Assembly: GCA_009823505.1 (NCBI GenBank)
Contig: VZQC01005680.1
Coordinates: 7,950,439 to 8,014,438 of the forward strand
Direction: 5' to 3'
Source: Rhizomys pruinosus
Taxonomy: Eukaryota; Chordata; Mammalia; Rodentia; Spalacidae
DNA: 64,000 nt
Below, piece by piece: positions 11,881 through 24,480 of the stretch; positions within the stretch are counted from its first letter, which is position 1; each line of letters starts with the position of its first letter. Below the pieces are notes generated by a model. It was given only the letters and a program-made list of their open reading frames with translations, did not search any database and was not told the origin of the DNA. Position numbers and translations under genes: made by a program.

Positions 11881-12222
11881 GTGTTGCCTCTGGAAAAACC
11901 TATTTGTTAAATTTTTTTTTTTGCTTCTATACATAAGAAATTTTAGGATATACAGTTAGGATCTATGCACCTAATTATGTGTATGCCAATGAAAAGGATG
12001 TAATATCTGGGGAAAAAAATCTGCTCCAGAGTTGCATTGCAAGGGTCAGATTGCAGGCTGTGTGTTTGATCTTTGAAAATTTTGCTTATCTCTCTGTGCA
12101 TGGCTTCCCAGCTTTAACCTGGGAACAGCAGTGCCTGACAGGGAAGAGTGTTGCAGGGACTTGACACACTCATCAGGGAAAACAGCAGAATAGCTTTCTA
12201 TTAGTAAGAAGTGGAAGAACAC

Positions 12223-12223
<1 letters not shown>

Positions 12224-12277
<54 letters not shown>
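12224..12277. repeat. (GA)n microsatellite
   Basis: About 27 GA units without interruption. The long Ser/Leu and Arg/Glu frames across it are artefacts of the repeat. Confidence 0.97.
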
Positions 12278-12280
<3 letters not shown>

Positions 12281-13440
12281 GCGTGTGCACAAGAGGTGAG
12301 AGAGTGCATGTTCTGGGAACTGCATGGTCAGGCATTCCCCTATCTTTCTTTTGGGTCATTCCATTTTATTACATAAATTATCATCAAATTTTCAAAAACT
12401 AATAGCCTTCCAAAAATCCTAAGTGTTCAAATGAGAGGAAGTTCATGAACTTATCACAGTAAATCGAAAACTAAAAATCATAGTTTAGTGAGGAAGGCAT
12501 ATCAGATATCAAGACACACTGAGAGCTAGGCCTGCTTTGTCATTGGTCAAGCTGTGAGGACAAAGGGAACCATCCTGAAGAATTACCAGTGTTGTTCTAG
12601 TGAACTCGGGGGTGATAAGAAAAATAAACAGGTCAATTGCCAAGAAGTAGAAAGGTCTAGTGGTCTGGAGAGTGCTCAAAGGAGACATGCATTCCCTTAA
12701 CCCAATGCCTAAACCACAGTGGATCTGATTGGCTTTCATGCCTTATCAATGCAGAGATGGGCGAGGAACCTGCAGAAGAAAAGTCTGAAGTAAGCAGAGG
12801 TTGACACAAGAAATCCAAGAAAAGAAGCCACTTCCATAAATGAAAAAGTGGGACTTTTTAATATGGTAATTACAAGTTTTTTTGTTCAAATGATCCTTTG
12901 AAAACAACTGATCTTGTGACTGGATATGATTAACCCTCTAGAAGATAGAGTCCCAGGCCAGCCTGGGCTCCAGAGAAAGACCTAGTCTCAGAAAATAAGA
13001 AAAAAAAAAGCAAAACTAAACAAAAATACTTTTCCTAAAAGGTCAGAAGAGGGTAATAAAATAAATAAAATGAGCGTTAATATATATCTACATGAAGCCT
13101 TTGATTTTATCAAGCTCTTTCTGAAACCAAATTGGAAAAATTATAAAGCTTTTTCAAAATACTATGACAATCAGCATAAACTCTTTTCCACCTCTGACAT
13201 TCAAAGAACAGCTGAGAAAGGTTTGTTTTAGGATACAAAACCACAACGGTTCATCTCAACTATCTGCACTCTGAGAAATCTCATGTAAAGCCAGAGTGTA
13301 CCTCATATATATTAATTTATTTACTTAAAATGTCTCCAGCAATGCATTGGTATGTGTCTACCAAAAATATATGCATAGATATTTTAAAATGATCAGCTAC
13401 CACACTGAGGTGCAACATGAAGGCTACTCTAACTGCTATT
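12278..13440. other. No gene; small B1 fragment
   Basis: Unclassified sequence. Positions about 12955-13010 carry a B1 3' piece (ccaggccagcctgggctcca ... gacctagtctcagaaaa). Nothing else is supported. Confidence 0.5.
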
Positions 13441-14040
13441 GAAAAAAAAGAATAAATAAGGGTAGGGAGAATGTGGAATAACTGGATCCCTTGTGCATTG
13501 CTGATGAGAGTGTAGACTGTTGCAGGACTATGGAAAACAGCATGAAGAATCTTCAAAGAACCCTGAGACATAGCACTAACCCATGATCCAGCAATTCTAC
13601 TTCATATCCAAGAGAAGTGAAAGCAAAGGTGAGAATGGATATTTGAACATTCATGTTCACTGTGATATTATTCATAATAGCCTACATATGCTTTCTATCT
13701 GCCCGTTTACCTATCATCTATCTTTCTATTATCTATCTATCATCTATTTATCATTTAGATAATATCTATTTATCTAATCTATCATCATCTATTTATCTTC
13801 TGTCTTTCTAATATAGTATTCAGCCATAACAAGGGAATTCTGCCATTTGAGACAAAGTGAAGGAAGTATGAGGACATCATGCTAACTGTGATATGTTAGA
13901 CATAAAGGGATAGATGTTAAGTGATTTACTTGAAGGAAGCATATAGAAAAAACAAATTCAGAGATTTACAAAGTAGAAATGACACAGGATCAAGGAAAGT
14001 GGTAAATGGGTTGTTATTTAATGAGTAGACTTTCAGTTTT
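13441..14040 (+). mobile_element. Ancient L1 ORF2 remnant
   Basis: Blocks typical of old mammalian L1 ORF2 3' sequence: ctatggaaaacagcatgaag, tgatccagcaattctacttc, attattcataatagcctaca, tagtattcagccataacaag. A degenerate TCTA run interrupts it at about 13700-13790. No coding potential remains. Confidence 0.7.
13763..13904 (+). repeat. Inverted repeat, left arm
   Basis: About 142 bp that recurs in reverse orientation at 16632-16774 with only a handful of mismatches. It overlaps the ancient L1, but the two arms are far more alike than unrelated old L1 copies would be. Confidence 0.85.
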
Positions 14041-14157
14041 GCAGAATTAAAACAGTGCTGAAGATGATGATTTCTTGGCAGTATAAATGTGCTTAAATTG
14101 TTAAAACAGTAAATGTCATATTAAAAGAAATAAAAACCAATAGAAATATATATTCCT

Positions 14158-15080
14158 GTTACCGACTGTTACTGGCTGCCTGCTACCGGCTAGCTCTCCT
14201 CAGGGGGTCGTGGATTTCTGCAGAGTCCTCTTGGCAGGAAAAAACACAGGGAAGTTTGAACGGCGTGCAGAAATGAAAAACTAAGAGAAGTTTTCCAGAT
14301 CTACAGCAACTTTATTGAACAGGGGCAGTGAATATATAGTGGTTTTTGGGAGAGGGCAGAACAAAGGATTTGGCAAAGCTTTACAATTACATAGGTAGGT
14401 AAAAAAGTCAAGATTTACACATTAACTGAAAAGTTCAGAGCACTCAGAGCAGGAAACTAAAACATCACAAAGTTTGGTTAGGAAATAAACTTTCTTTGAA
14501 GTAAAATGTAGAAATCTTAAGACAACCTTTACTGAGGAAATAACATCTAAGAAGACAAGTCATAATTGAAAAGTCATAGCTCACAGAGTAGTAACTACAA
14601 AGTTCTTTAGCAGCAGATATTGGTCTTATGTCTCCATTCTGAGGCTAGAGTAAATACATCCTAAAGTTAATAGTTGCTTTTAAGTTTCTATTGAAGTAAA
14701 AACCTTATTCCTATAATGTCCTAAGTTAGCTATTAGTTTTCTAACTCTGACTGCTAATCTAAGGTTTAAATTTTTACTGAGAACCAAGAGCTGTCCCACT
14801 GTTTGCTCCAGCTAACAGCTTTGTTTTTGTCAGATAAGTGGCTGGTGTAAGGAGACTTAGTCTCTATCTTGCTTTACTGGGGAGTGTTAGAATCCAGGCT
14901 TTAACAAAAGGAATGTCTTATCTACCTCTTTGTCTAGGACCAGAGGAAAAAGGAATTCTTTTATTTTTAGGTTTGAGGGGAATTTTTATTTTAACCTTAA
15001 TGTAGAGATGTCTTTTCATCATACATTTTTACCACTGGAATCTGTTTTCTTTAAGGACACTCATGTAAGGCAAGAACATT
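14158..15080 (-). mobile_element. LTR-like element
   Basis: Read on the minus strand there is a TATA-like stretch (complement near 14333), AATAAA (complement at 14311-14316) and a terminus ending in ggtaaca at 14158. The outer (15 kb) border is not clear and no internal retroviral genes are seen. Confidence 0.4.
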
Positions 15081-16631
15081 ACTTTCATGCAATTATTTTG
15101 TTTTCTTGATCTGAAGCAAGTTTTAACCTTGCCATATATATTAACAGCTTGCATTATATTGTTTGTTAAGGAGAAAGGTCTGTTTTTTACTTTGGATCTG
15201 CAGAAAATTCTTGCTGCCAGGAAAAAGCCCTGTGCCCAAGAGAGGCATTTTAATTGCCAGTTCTTGACACATTCAAAAAGTTTATTTTGTATCTATAAGC
15301 TGGCTTTAAGAAAAGATCTTTTTGTGCTCAGTGTTATGCTAAGTCCAACACCAGAAAACGTAAGATCCTAGGAAAGCATCTCAATCTCGGGAGTGATCTT
15401 AGCCGAGCATTCTGCCAGGGACCTCCAGGGGGTCGTAGCCCCTAGGACACTGCTCCCCCGCCTGCCTTGAATATGATTTCTCATATTGTTTACACAGGCG
15501 TTACTGGAGTGGGTGTGGCAGACGCGGAGGTGGATGCCGCATATTCCAACATATTCTTGACCTGCTTTTGGGAACACATCATCAGTCCATGGAAGCTGCT
15601 TCCTTCAATAATCAAGATTGTTGGCTTGCATCTTTGTCTGTCTGTATACACATCAGGACTCAAGTGCATCTCTGGTTAGATGGCCACTCTAATGTGTAAG
15701 GATGATACGACAGTTGCACCAGCTGCTTGGAGTATGCAGCAGTCTTGGAGACTTGGTAAATTGGCTTTTCAAGTGAAGGACTGTGGATACAGTTCCCTCC
15801 TCAACACAGCCCTTGTCGTCTCCTCCAGTTCTGAGGAGATAACAGCTCTGTTATCTCCATTCTTCCTTAGCATATGATTTACACAAAGTTTTAAAAAAAT
15901 ACTTGTATGGCTTAGGTGGATGTTCGCTCCTTTCACTGCCATTTAAGAATGGATAACCTGTCTTCTATTTTATCTCTTCCTTCAGTTTCTTATTTTATCT
16001 TTTCCCTGGTATAAGTACCAAACTGCCCAGCAGGTGGCAGCATCCTCTCTCCTCAGTGCTTTCAGGTACTTGTGCCTCTCCGAGAGGATCTCCACTGGGG
16101 CTGGCAGACAGAAACCTTAGAGGATTTAACCAAAATGAATGAACCTGTGAATCTCTGAATTGTTTAATTTTAAGATAGCATGATTAGTGTACTTACATCT
16201 ATTAAGGGCAGAGCTTATGTAGACATGTAACAAGGAGCTAAAAATTTACAGACTTAAATTCTTCTTATGTCCCCCAAATGCCAGTTTTCCATGAGAATAT
16301 TAGAGCTGAGATTCTGTCACTTCTTCTGACCAACTTGACACTCTCTTACTCCCTAGCCCACATCCCTCTCCCAACTTTGGGTGTAGAGGGGATTAAATAA
16401 CCTTGTAATTTGAATAACTATTGCAAATATGTTTTTTTTTTTTTTTGGTACTATCTGAATTTAATTCCAACAGAAGGCTTCTCTTTCCTGAGATACCCCA
16501 GCTTCCTGGTGATGCAGGGTATCTCTAAGTATCCCCTGTCCTGCACAAAGAGTATAACTCTGAGAGGGAAGCCCCAAGCTCCTCAGTTGGCTATCTGTAA
16601 TGCCCATTGATATCTAGCACCACAGTCCTTT
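15081..16631. other. No gene recognised
   Basis: Unclassified. A cagggggtcgt block at about 15425 also occurs at 14203, so part of 15.38-15.47 kb may be the far end of the LTR-like element. One CTCF-type motif is listed separately. Confidence 0.45.
16027..16041 (+). promoter_or_regulatory. CTCF-type motif
   Basis: CCAGCAGGTGGCAGC fits the established CTCF core consensus (CCASYAGRKGGCRS-type) at every position. It lies in non-repeat sequence. Binding is inferred from sequence alone. Confidence 0.55.
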
Positions 16632-16774
16632 TATGTCTAACATATGACAGTTAGTGTGATGTCCTCATACTTCCTTCACTTTGTCTCAAATGGAAGAATT
16701 CCCTTGTTATGGCTGAATACTATATTAGAAAGACAGATGATAAATAGATGATGATAGATTAGATAAATAGATAT
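16632..16774 (-). repeat. Inverted repeat, right arm
   Basis: Reverse complement of 13763-13904 at roughly 96 % by eye. No SINE or LINE tail or TSD explains the second copy. Confidence 0.85.
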
Positions 16775-18704
16775 CATTCTCTGCCTGGCTTGGCCAAGCA
16801 GTGTTCCTTGGCATCCAGTAACTATGCCCCTCAGGGAAGAGGCATCATAACCCAAGCAACAATGAGAAAATAGAGAGCTCAGAGAAAAGCAAAGGTAGTT
16901 GAATCTCTGAAATTAAAGGTACTGTGGACATGGCTTCCAGGCAGCATTTATGATCTCTCCTGTGGAGGGTGGAGCTGTTAAGAAAGTCAACTTGGTCAGA
17001 TACCATTACTGTGGCTTATGTCCTTGCTGACCCCTCCATGATGCAAATGGTACATGTCTTTCTGGGGACAGAACTGGAGCAATCTTGCACAGGGAGGGAG
17101 GACTTTGTTGATTTGAGTCCTAGCTGCTCTGTTGTCCTTTGCAGAAAGAAGTTCATTTGCATGTCCTGATAATTAAATCTATTAATGCTGCAAATTTGTT
17201 TAGCTAACTATAAGTGACAGTTAATCATGAACCAGAGAGCAGATCCATTGTCTTCTGTGTTCTTGAAGAGTTCTTTATTTTAATTCCAGAGTTCTCAGCC
17301 TGGGCTGTTGGACCTCTGCCCAAGAAAGAGCAAGCTATGATCTCAACATAGGTGTCTGCCTGAAGGGTCAGTGGCAGTGGAGGGAGGCCTCATATCATCT
17401 TTCATGCATGGAAGAATTTCTTACAGATCTTTTTGTGTACCTGTTCCAGCTTGTTCCGAGATTGAGTGACTATAGCAATAAGTTTTATTTTTAGTAAAAA
17501 AAAAATGACACCCCCCAGGTAGGACTTCAGCTAACTATTTTAAGCAACTAGCTCTGAAAACAAACAAACAAACAAACAAAAAACAGGTAAGCAGTGCACA
17601 ATTGGAATATTTCATAAAATTAATAAATGAGTCCATTCTAAAAGGATAAAAATAAATGAGAAAATACACATGTCAAATATCTTGATTTAGGCATCCCACA
17701 ATGTGTACACATATATAAATGTCATGTTATATGATCAGCATATACATAATTTTACTTACCAATTAATATAACTGAGTTATAACAAATAAAGAACAATTAA
17801 GAGTGAATAACAGTAGTAGCTAATGAAGAATGGATGAAATGGAGCAGAATCTCAGATCTGTGAAATCTGTGATCTAGCCTTTTATTTCAGAAGATCTAAG
17901 TATTCCCAGAGATGCCTGTGTTTGAACACAGCTTCAAATTCAGAAGAACAAAGTAAGTGAACCATAAAGAAAATGGTATCAGGTACTGAAAACAAACCTG
18001 CTTCTTAGGTATTACTCTGTGATCCTCTTCCTGGACAGCAGTTAGTCACAGAGCCTTCACTAGTCCACATTTCTCTGCATTGATATGGTTTCCAAATCTT
18101 GTACTTGTGGACTCATGATATACTCAATGTTATTATCATTGTTTTCAAGCTCAAGGATAATTTTATTAGAATTTTAAAGAAAAACTCCAGAGCATGGTGG
18201 CTATAAATCTTGGAAGCTGGCTAGAGGGGGGAGATGAAAAGAGAAGAGAAAAAGCCTTACCAGTTAAACCAACCTGGCAGGGAGTTCAGCCACATGGCAG
18301 ATAAGCAGCACAGTTTGGGGAAGGAAACATTAGAGAAAGAGTAAAAAACTCCAAAGTGCAAGAGAAATCACATTTAGGCTATGACTGGTATCAAAAAGGA
18401 AAAGGAAAGAAAAAGTCAAGACTCAGAAAGGCTGACATACCCAACAGAACTTCAAGGCAGGTCTGGATGGAAATTATGAGAATAAAAATTATATTATCTC
18501 TTTAGAGAGCTAGTTATTCCTCCTATCCTTTTAGCCTGGCTTATCACGGACTTTCCTAAGGGGTCCCTTGGCCAGGTGATTGACCAGAAGGAGACCCCAA
18601 TGGGCCCTCTATTGCCACTGGCACAGTTCCTCCTCTGAAGGGGTGGCCCTAACAACATTTAGGACATCAGCCAAAGTTGGGGATAGATAGAACCAATTTT
18701 TTTC
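16775..18704. other. No gene recognised
   Basis: Unclassified sequence with a short (CAAA)n at about 17562-17582. No splice-bounded exon, tRNA or recognised SINE seen. Confidence 0.5.
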
Positions 18705-19343
18705 TTTTTTAAATTTCTTTATTATTTTCATTTTTTAACAATAAGTAATAATTTATGAGTACAAGCATCCTTCATGTAAAACCAATTTGCAAGCAGTTGT
18801 GCCCAAACCTACACAGCCCATGGGTCCCACCATCCAGTTGGGGGGCTTGTATGTTCAATCAAGTTGATCAGATGAGTGTCCAGACTATATTGCTGTAGTT
18901 TTGTCATTCATCCCAATTGCAGCCCTTACATTCTATCATGCCCCCTCTTCCACAGATTGTTCTCTAGGCTTAGAAAGGGGGCACAGGTGGACAAGAAGCA
19001 AAACAGTCTACTTTCTCTGGAGCTGTTGTCTTGGACTCCGGTCAATTCTGGCTGTTTCCTTTCATGGGCTGACAGTTTGCCCAGGAAAAACCTTTCAATC
19101 CTACTAATGAAGCACAAGTAATTAGATATATAGGTATTTAAACAGTACTAATTGTTATGGTAGGTTACTTTGGTATAGACACAGATGCTTGGATGGTATG
19201 TTAATCCATGAATTACATTTTTTCTGTAAAATATGACAGGATCTTATTGTGGCTTATAACATCTCCTAACCACTAGAGGATGCAAGCTTGTGGTATCAGC
19301 CATGGGTTATTCCTCCAAGGAGAGAGCTAATAGCCAATTAGAT
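18705..19343 (-). mobile_element. L1 3' UTR fragment
   Basis: T-rich left edge. Shares extended blocks with 8710-9519 in the same orientation and with 33813-34541 in reverse. No coding region retained. Confidence 0.78.
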
Positions 19344-19356
19344 CTGGACTAGAGTT

Positions 19357-19523
19357 CTTTTTTTTTTTTTTTTTTTGTTTTGGTCTTTTTGAGACAGGGT
19401 CTCCCTGTAGCCCCAGCTGTCCTGAAACTCACTATGTAGACCAGGCTGGCCTTGAACTCACAAAGATCTGCCTGCCTCTGCCTCCTGAGTGCTAGGATTA
19501 AAGGTGTGCACCACCACGCCCTG
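19357..19523 (-). mobile_element. B1: B1 SINE
   Basis: Inverted full-length B1 with T-tract and a 13-bp TSD (ctggactagagtt) at 19344-19356 and 19524-19536. Confidence 0.94.
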
Positions 19524-19536
19524 CTGGACTAGAGTT

Positions 19537-21294
19537 TTAGCCCTCCCACTCACGTATAGCCTCTGGGGTTTGTTTTCTCACCAAAATAGAAACATCAGAA
19601 AGACAGGGATTTTGTGTAACAGCTTTGTTCATTGCTCAATAAATGTTTCTTGAGAAAAATAATAAATGGAAGTTGACATAAGAGTGTATTTTCTTTGAGT
19701 GGTGAAACAATGTAGTGACTCTAATCAGATCCATGTGACACTATGCTGATTTATCATCCAAGATGATCACAGATGCTGCAACATACCCATCCAAGTTCAT
19801 GCCCAGTGTCCTAGACTCGTCACCCATAACTGAGTCCTTGATTTCCCAGGAGCATGTTTTCTTTCTCTCTCTTCCTCCCTGAGGTTAGCTCTGTTTTCAC
19901 TAGGTCAATGCTCTGTGCTTACACCAAGAAGGGGAGAAAAAGCCATTAAAGAATGAGATAGAGATGAAACATTTTTCTTCTGAGTTTGTTGAGTGTTGGA
20001 AGTGTGGGAGAGGAAAGAAAGCTGTAACTTTGTGGTGAGGAAGCACACATAAGGGGCTGAGTTAAAACTGCTATGGGTTCTTAAACTATTCTAGTAATAG
20101 ACCTCATTGTTCGTGGACAGATCCACCATTCTGATGGAACATGCCACAGAGCAAAATCACTGGTACGGAACTGCTCAGAATCCTGGGGTGATCCCTTCCA
20201 GCAGACTACTCAGAAACTCAATGCCAATGAAACATAAAAGAAGCCATTTGTGACTTACTCTCAATATTTTTATAAATACTGGCTTGCAGTTGTTGCCCAC
20301 CTGCAAACCTTTACTGCATTTTCTTTAGTTACCCATTAGCTGAGATGCATTAAATAGTCAATCCTGCTGTTATGCCTCATAATAGCAGGCCTGCTTTTCT
20401 GTTTTCTATGGGATTAAATTTTGGAAGAATGTTAGTTCCTCCTACATTTCCTCCTTGTCCTCCAATTCCTTGTCATTTTGCAATATGTCCTGTCTCCATC
20501 TCTTCTCCAATCCAAGTTTGCATTGTAGATCCCACCTAGAACAAGTGCATCTAAACCAAGTCCCTCACTAGAGCGGTTGCCATAGTTGATGTCCAGATCT
20601 AGACAGGAAAAGTCACGGAGGGAAGTGCAAAATTATCACAGCTACTCCAGGACCCCAGCCGGGCAGAATAAGCCTTCTGACTGGAGTCCGAATTCCTGCC
20701 TTCCCTCAGGTATTTGCCCCATTTTTCTGTGGAGGAGACTCTGTGGGCAGTCTGTGTACAGTAGAACCTTTCTCCTCAGGCTCAGCACCATGGTGTCACT
20801 GGGTCCTCCACCTCCTTAATGAATTCTTTTTGCTTAATGCTTTAGTTACTGTGTTGCCTTGTCCACGCCAACCCCAGTCCTCCTGTCTCCTCACACACCT
20901 GACACCACTGCACTCTTTCACATCCAGGCACCTTCCATGTAAGAAAAAAAAATTCTTTCAATTGAAAGAAGAATCTTAAACTTTGCTTTTCCATTGAATT
21001 TCTGGATAATCTTTGATAAGTTATTTAATATGTTTGAATTTTAGCTTCTTTTTTAATAAGCCAGCATGATTTCAAGGCTAAAATGCATGAATAAAATGCT
21101 TTGTAAATGTTAAAATAGAATATAAATGAATTTTCACAACTTTCTCCTTCTCTTTGCCACCTCTTCACTGGCAACAAAACTTGTTTTCATCAGTGGCAAT
21201 GACAGAACACAGCATCATATAGACTTAAACTTGCTGCACTCAGACAAGAGAGTCTGCACTTCAGATCTTTTACCAGGATCCTTGGCCTGCTGTG
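19537..21294. other. No gene recognised
   Basis: Unclassified region downstream (on the minus strand) of the beta-defensin-like gene. No recognised repeat or exon. Confidence 0.5.
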
Positions 21295-21569
21295 TCAACT
21301 TCTTTTGCAGCAGACAGTGAATGTCTGGCAGGGTCCCCTGAAAGGGCTCACAGTTTGGTGTGCCCTGCTTCAGACAAATGCCTCCCCTGAGGTAGCAAGG
21401 TCTTTCAAAGTTGAGTGTGCTGCTGATCCCTGTAAAGCAAAATACATGTTTATATTGTTTATATTAAGTCTGGAGAAATTAGAGACCTTTGCTATGCTTA
21501 GGGATCTCTGTTTAAGGAACATGGAAAGAATCTTTGCCATCACATTTATTTATTTATATTTATTTCTTA

Positions 21570-21802
21570 TCTATTTTATTTTTTAATTTTATATGTATGA
21601 GTATATTGCCTGCATGCAGGTAGGTGCATCCCTGTCCTGCACTGCCCATGAAAATCAAAAGAACTGCATTGTATCCCTGGGATACAATGGGGAACTAGAG
21701 TTATAGATGGTTGTTAGCCACCATGTGGGTACTAGGAACCAAACCCAGGTCCTCTGTAAGAGCAGCCAGTGCTCTTAACACCTGAACCACCTTTCCAGTC
21801 CC
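21570..21802 (-). mobile_element. B2: B2 SINE inside the intron
   Basis: Inverted B2 (tatgtatgagtatattgcctgcatg ... acctttccagtccc), diverged. Sits in the intron of the beta-defensin-like gene. Confidence 0.82.
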
Positions 21803-21960
21803 ACACTCATTAATTATACACAAATAATTGAATAAATTTGGGTGTCAAGTCATCCTGCTCTCTGGTAGAGAGGGAGATAAAGATGATGACTGCCTAAGAA
21901 TTCCCAGAGTGTCATGAAGACACACTAGCCAGACAGGGAAAGGAACTTGTCAAACTTTTC

Positions 21961-22203
21961 ATGACCTTTCCCTTCCCTTCTTCCCCCCTCTTCCCTCCCC
22001 TCCCCTCTACTCCCCTCTCCTCCCCTCCCTTCCCTCTCCTCCCCTCCCTTCCCCTCTCCTCCCCTCCCTTCCCCTCCGCTCCTCTCTACTCCCCTCTCCT
22101 CTTTTTCCCTTCCCTTCTTTTTTCTTCCCTTCCCTTTTCCTTTTCTTCTCCTCTCTTCCTTTCACTTTCTGTTCTTCTTATTTTCTTTCCTTCTTTCTTT
22201 TTG
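21961..22203. repeat. Pyrimidine-rich (TCCCC/CTTCC)n tract
   Basis: Almost pure C/T for about 240 bp, built of irregular TCCCCTCCCTTCCC units. It lies in the same intron. The Pro/Ser-rich frame across it is not a gene. Confidence 0.93.
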
Positions 22204-22425
22204 TTGGCAACTGAGATGGCATCCTGGGTCTTGGTCTACCCTTTTCAGTAAGTGATTTGGGGGCACAGTGGTAATTTTGGGGGTGATCTAGTGCTTTGCT
22301 TTCCAATGATTATTGACTTTGGCAAAGGGAAAAGCAAAGCTAGTGAGAAGGTCAGAATATTGGTATTTACCTGGCAGTGCCTGGAAGACGGCACAGAGCA
22401 CCACAAGGACCGCACGGAGTTTCAT

Positions 22426-24192
22426 CGTTGCAGAGTCCTATCCTGAAGAGCTGGTGGCCAGAATCTAGAGAATAAAGTCCAAGGATTTGAACTGAGAACA
22501 GTTTTTGGTGCCTTGTGACCCTACTCTCCCTTGAGAGGACTCATTCATGAGTGGTTCCTAAGCCAGAATGGAGGCAGGGTTCTTCCGGCACAAGCCCTAG
22601 CTCCCGCCCTTGCTGCTTGTCCTTCCCTCATACTTTTCTCACTATCTTATGAAGATGAGGTTGAGGTGAGTCTGATCTGAGTATCAGAAAGCCTGGGCAG
22701 GGTCTGGAGACACTGTTCCAAACAGAAATGAAGAATGGTTCCTCATAAGCCAGGGCATGAATTTGAAACGACCTGGAGGCCAGTTGCTGGATATGTCAGT
22801 GTCCCTAGAAGGAAGAGCTACAGTGGATCAGAGCTGGGCAGAATCTTGCTACGTAACTCATGCTAAAAGAAGAAAGAGCTCACAATAGCTAAGAAACAGA
22901 AGTAAGATTATATCCCGTTATTTCCAAAAACTGAATATTATTATTTGCTTGCACTTAAATCTAGTTTATTCTGATTAAAAACACATATTCCAACATTTCA
23001 AATGATAGTGAAATACTAAAAGTAAAAGATTAAAAATCCCACAATTCCCCTCCTCAAGCATTTACAGTGCAGATTGTTCTATTTCTTTTCCTTTGCTAAT
23101 AAAAATCTTATAGATATTAGTTTTCAATTTATAATATACAATCATAATTCATAGCCAGCTCCTTTGTATTTTTTCCATCTAAAGGTTATGCTGAAAATCT
23201 TTAATATTCATTCAAATATATTTTTCCTGAATGTGTGTATCTTTAGAAATTTATGTTATGATTACTTTATATGAATCCTTAGAAATGGGATATTTTAAAC
23301 ATGTTTCAAGTTTTACTATATATTGTCAATTGCTCATTTCAGAAACAGCCCTATCAAAATAAGTGCATTATTAACTATCAATATTATTGGCAATAGTTTC
23401 TATCAGTTGTTTAGATTTTTTTCAGTTCTCTGAATGAATAATAGTTTTGTTTATCTTAATATAGCTTTAATTTTTTTTCCTGAAACTGGATCTTTTTAAT
23501 GTCCATTGTTTAGTTTTGTTTCTTTTAACTTATTTTTCTGCTGGGCCACTAATATTTTTCATTGGTTTCTGAGATCTCCATGCATATTGGAGGTCACTGT
23601 TTTTGTCATCTGTTTTATAGAAACAGTTTCTGGTTTGATTTTAACCATCACTTCATCATCTAATAGCCAGGACTCATGGCTGTGCTCAGCATTTGCCTTG
23701 TTAATGTTAATTTTCTCTTAGAGATGTTTGTTTCATTTGTAGTGTTACGTGTCTGTCCAGATTGTCTTTAGCCTGGGGTTGGTAGGTGTTCTGAAAATCT
23801 ATGGCAGACCTGAATAATGACATGAGAAGTGTTTCTGGCCCCATCTAGATTTACAAACTTCCCAAGCCCAGAATAAATCTGTCCCTGCATGTAGAATTTC
23901 ATGGAAAAGGCAGCACAGGTATGGCTTCATGTCTGTTTCTTTAGAAAGTGAGTATTATAGACTTTGACAAATAAGCCACACAGGATTCCGAGTAATTAAA
24001 GATGTGGGGCTGGCCTCATGGGAGGGGTGCGGCATTGGAGAGGGACATTTCAAGCTCCTAATACAGACCTGCCCGAACAACCTTGCCAGGGCTGAGGTTC
24101 CATTATCTGTCTTTCAAGTTCTCTCTCCCTATGCAATCCTCATGGTTAACTCAAACAGGGCTTGGCCATAATTCTTGGAATTCATGACCACT
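22426..24192. other. No gene; upstream of beta-defensin-like gene
   Basis: The first few hundred bases are the presumed 5' flank of the minus-strand defensin-like gene; I see no clear TATA box there. The rest is unclassified and AT-rich. Confidence 0.45.
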
Positions 24193-24209
24193 CTCTATGA
24201 TTCATTCTT

Positions 24210-24480
24210 TTTTTTTTTTTTAATTTTATTTTTTATTTTTTTTTATTTTTTATTTTTATTTCGGTATGTGTATCAATGTACTGTCTGCATGCAGGTTTGT
24301 GCACCCATGTCGTGCAATGCCGCGGAGGTCAGAAGAGGGTCTCGGATTCCCCAGGAACTGGAGTTCTCCTGGAATTGGAGTTTCAGAGGGCTCTCGGCCT
24401 CCATGTGGGTGCTGGGGATCGAACCCAGGTCCTCTGTAAGAGCAGTCGGCGCCCTTAACCGCTAGGCCATCTCTCCAGCC
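24210..24480 (-). mobile_element. B2: B2 SINE
   Basis: Inverted B2 of the CpG-rich subfamily with a long T/A tail and a perfect 17-bp TSD (ctctatgattcattctt) at 24193-24209 and 24481-24497. Confidence 0.95.

Larger units (their letters stand above)
21295..22425 (-). pseudogene. Beta-defensin-like gene, two exons, frameshifted
   Basis: Exon 1 (22425 down to 22371) encodes a start Met and a hydrophobic signal peptide (MKLRAVLVVLCAVFQALP) and ends with a gtaaat donor in phase 1. Exon 2 starts at 21429 after a ttttgctttacag acceptor and encodes a Cys-rich domain. It begins in frame (ERPCYLRGGIC, then a third Cys). One extra T in a CCCTTTC run (the AAA at 21341-21343 on the plus strand) throws the frame. 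Skipping that base restores the fourth Cys and a C-terminal CC pair followed by a stop at 21297-21295. Spacing would be C-X6-C-X7-C-X6-C-X5-CC; the C2-C4 distance fits beta-defensins, but C3 is displaced from its usual place. Beta-defensins are secreted cationic antimicrobial peptides, and DEFB1-type genes neighbour alpha-defensins in mammals. The frameshift may be a true lesion or a homopolymer sequencing error. I do not recognise the orthologue. Confidence 0.68.

Noticed and set aside
12046..12402. Poly-Ser/Leu and poly-Arg/Glu frames
   Set aside because: Both are readings of a (GA)n microsatellite.
16969..17169. 66-codon plus ORF with several Cys near its end, considered as a defensin relic
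   Set aside because: Cysteine spacing fits neither alpha nor beta pattern, no acceptor at the right place and no signal-peptide exon nearby.
21961..22251. Pro/Ser/Phe-rich 96-codon ORF
   Set aside because: Pyrimidine-rich simple sequence inside the beta-defensin-like intron.
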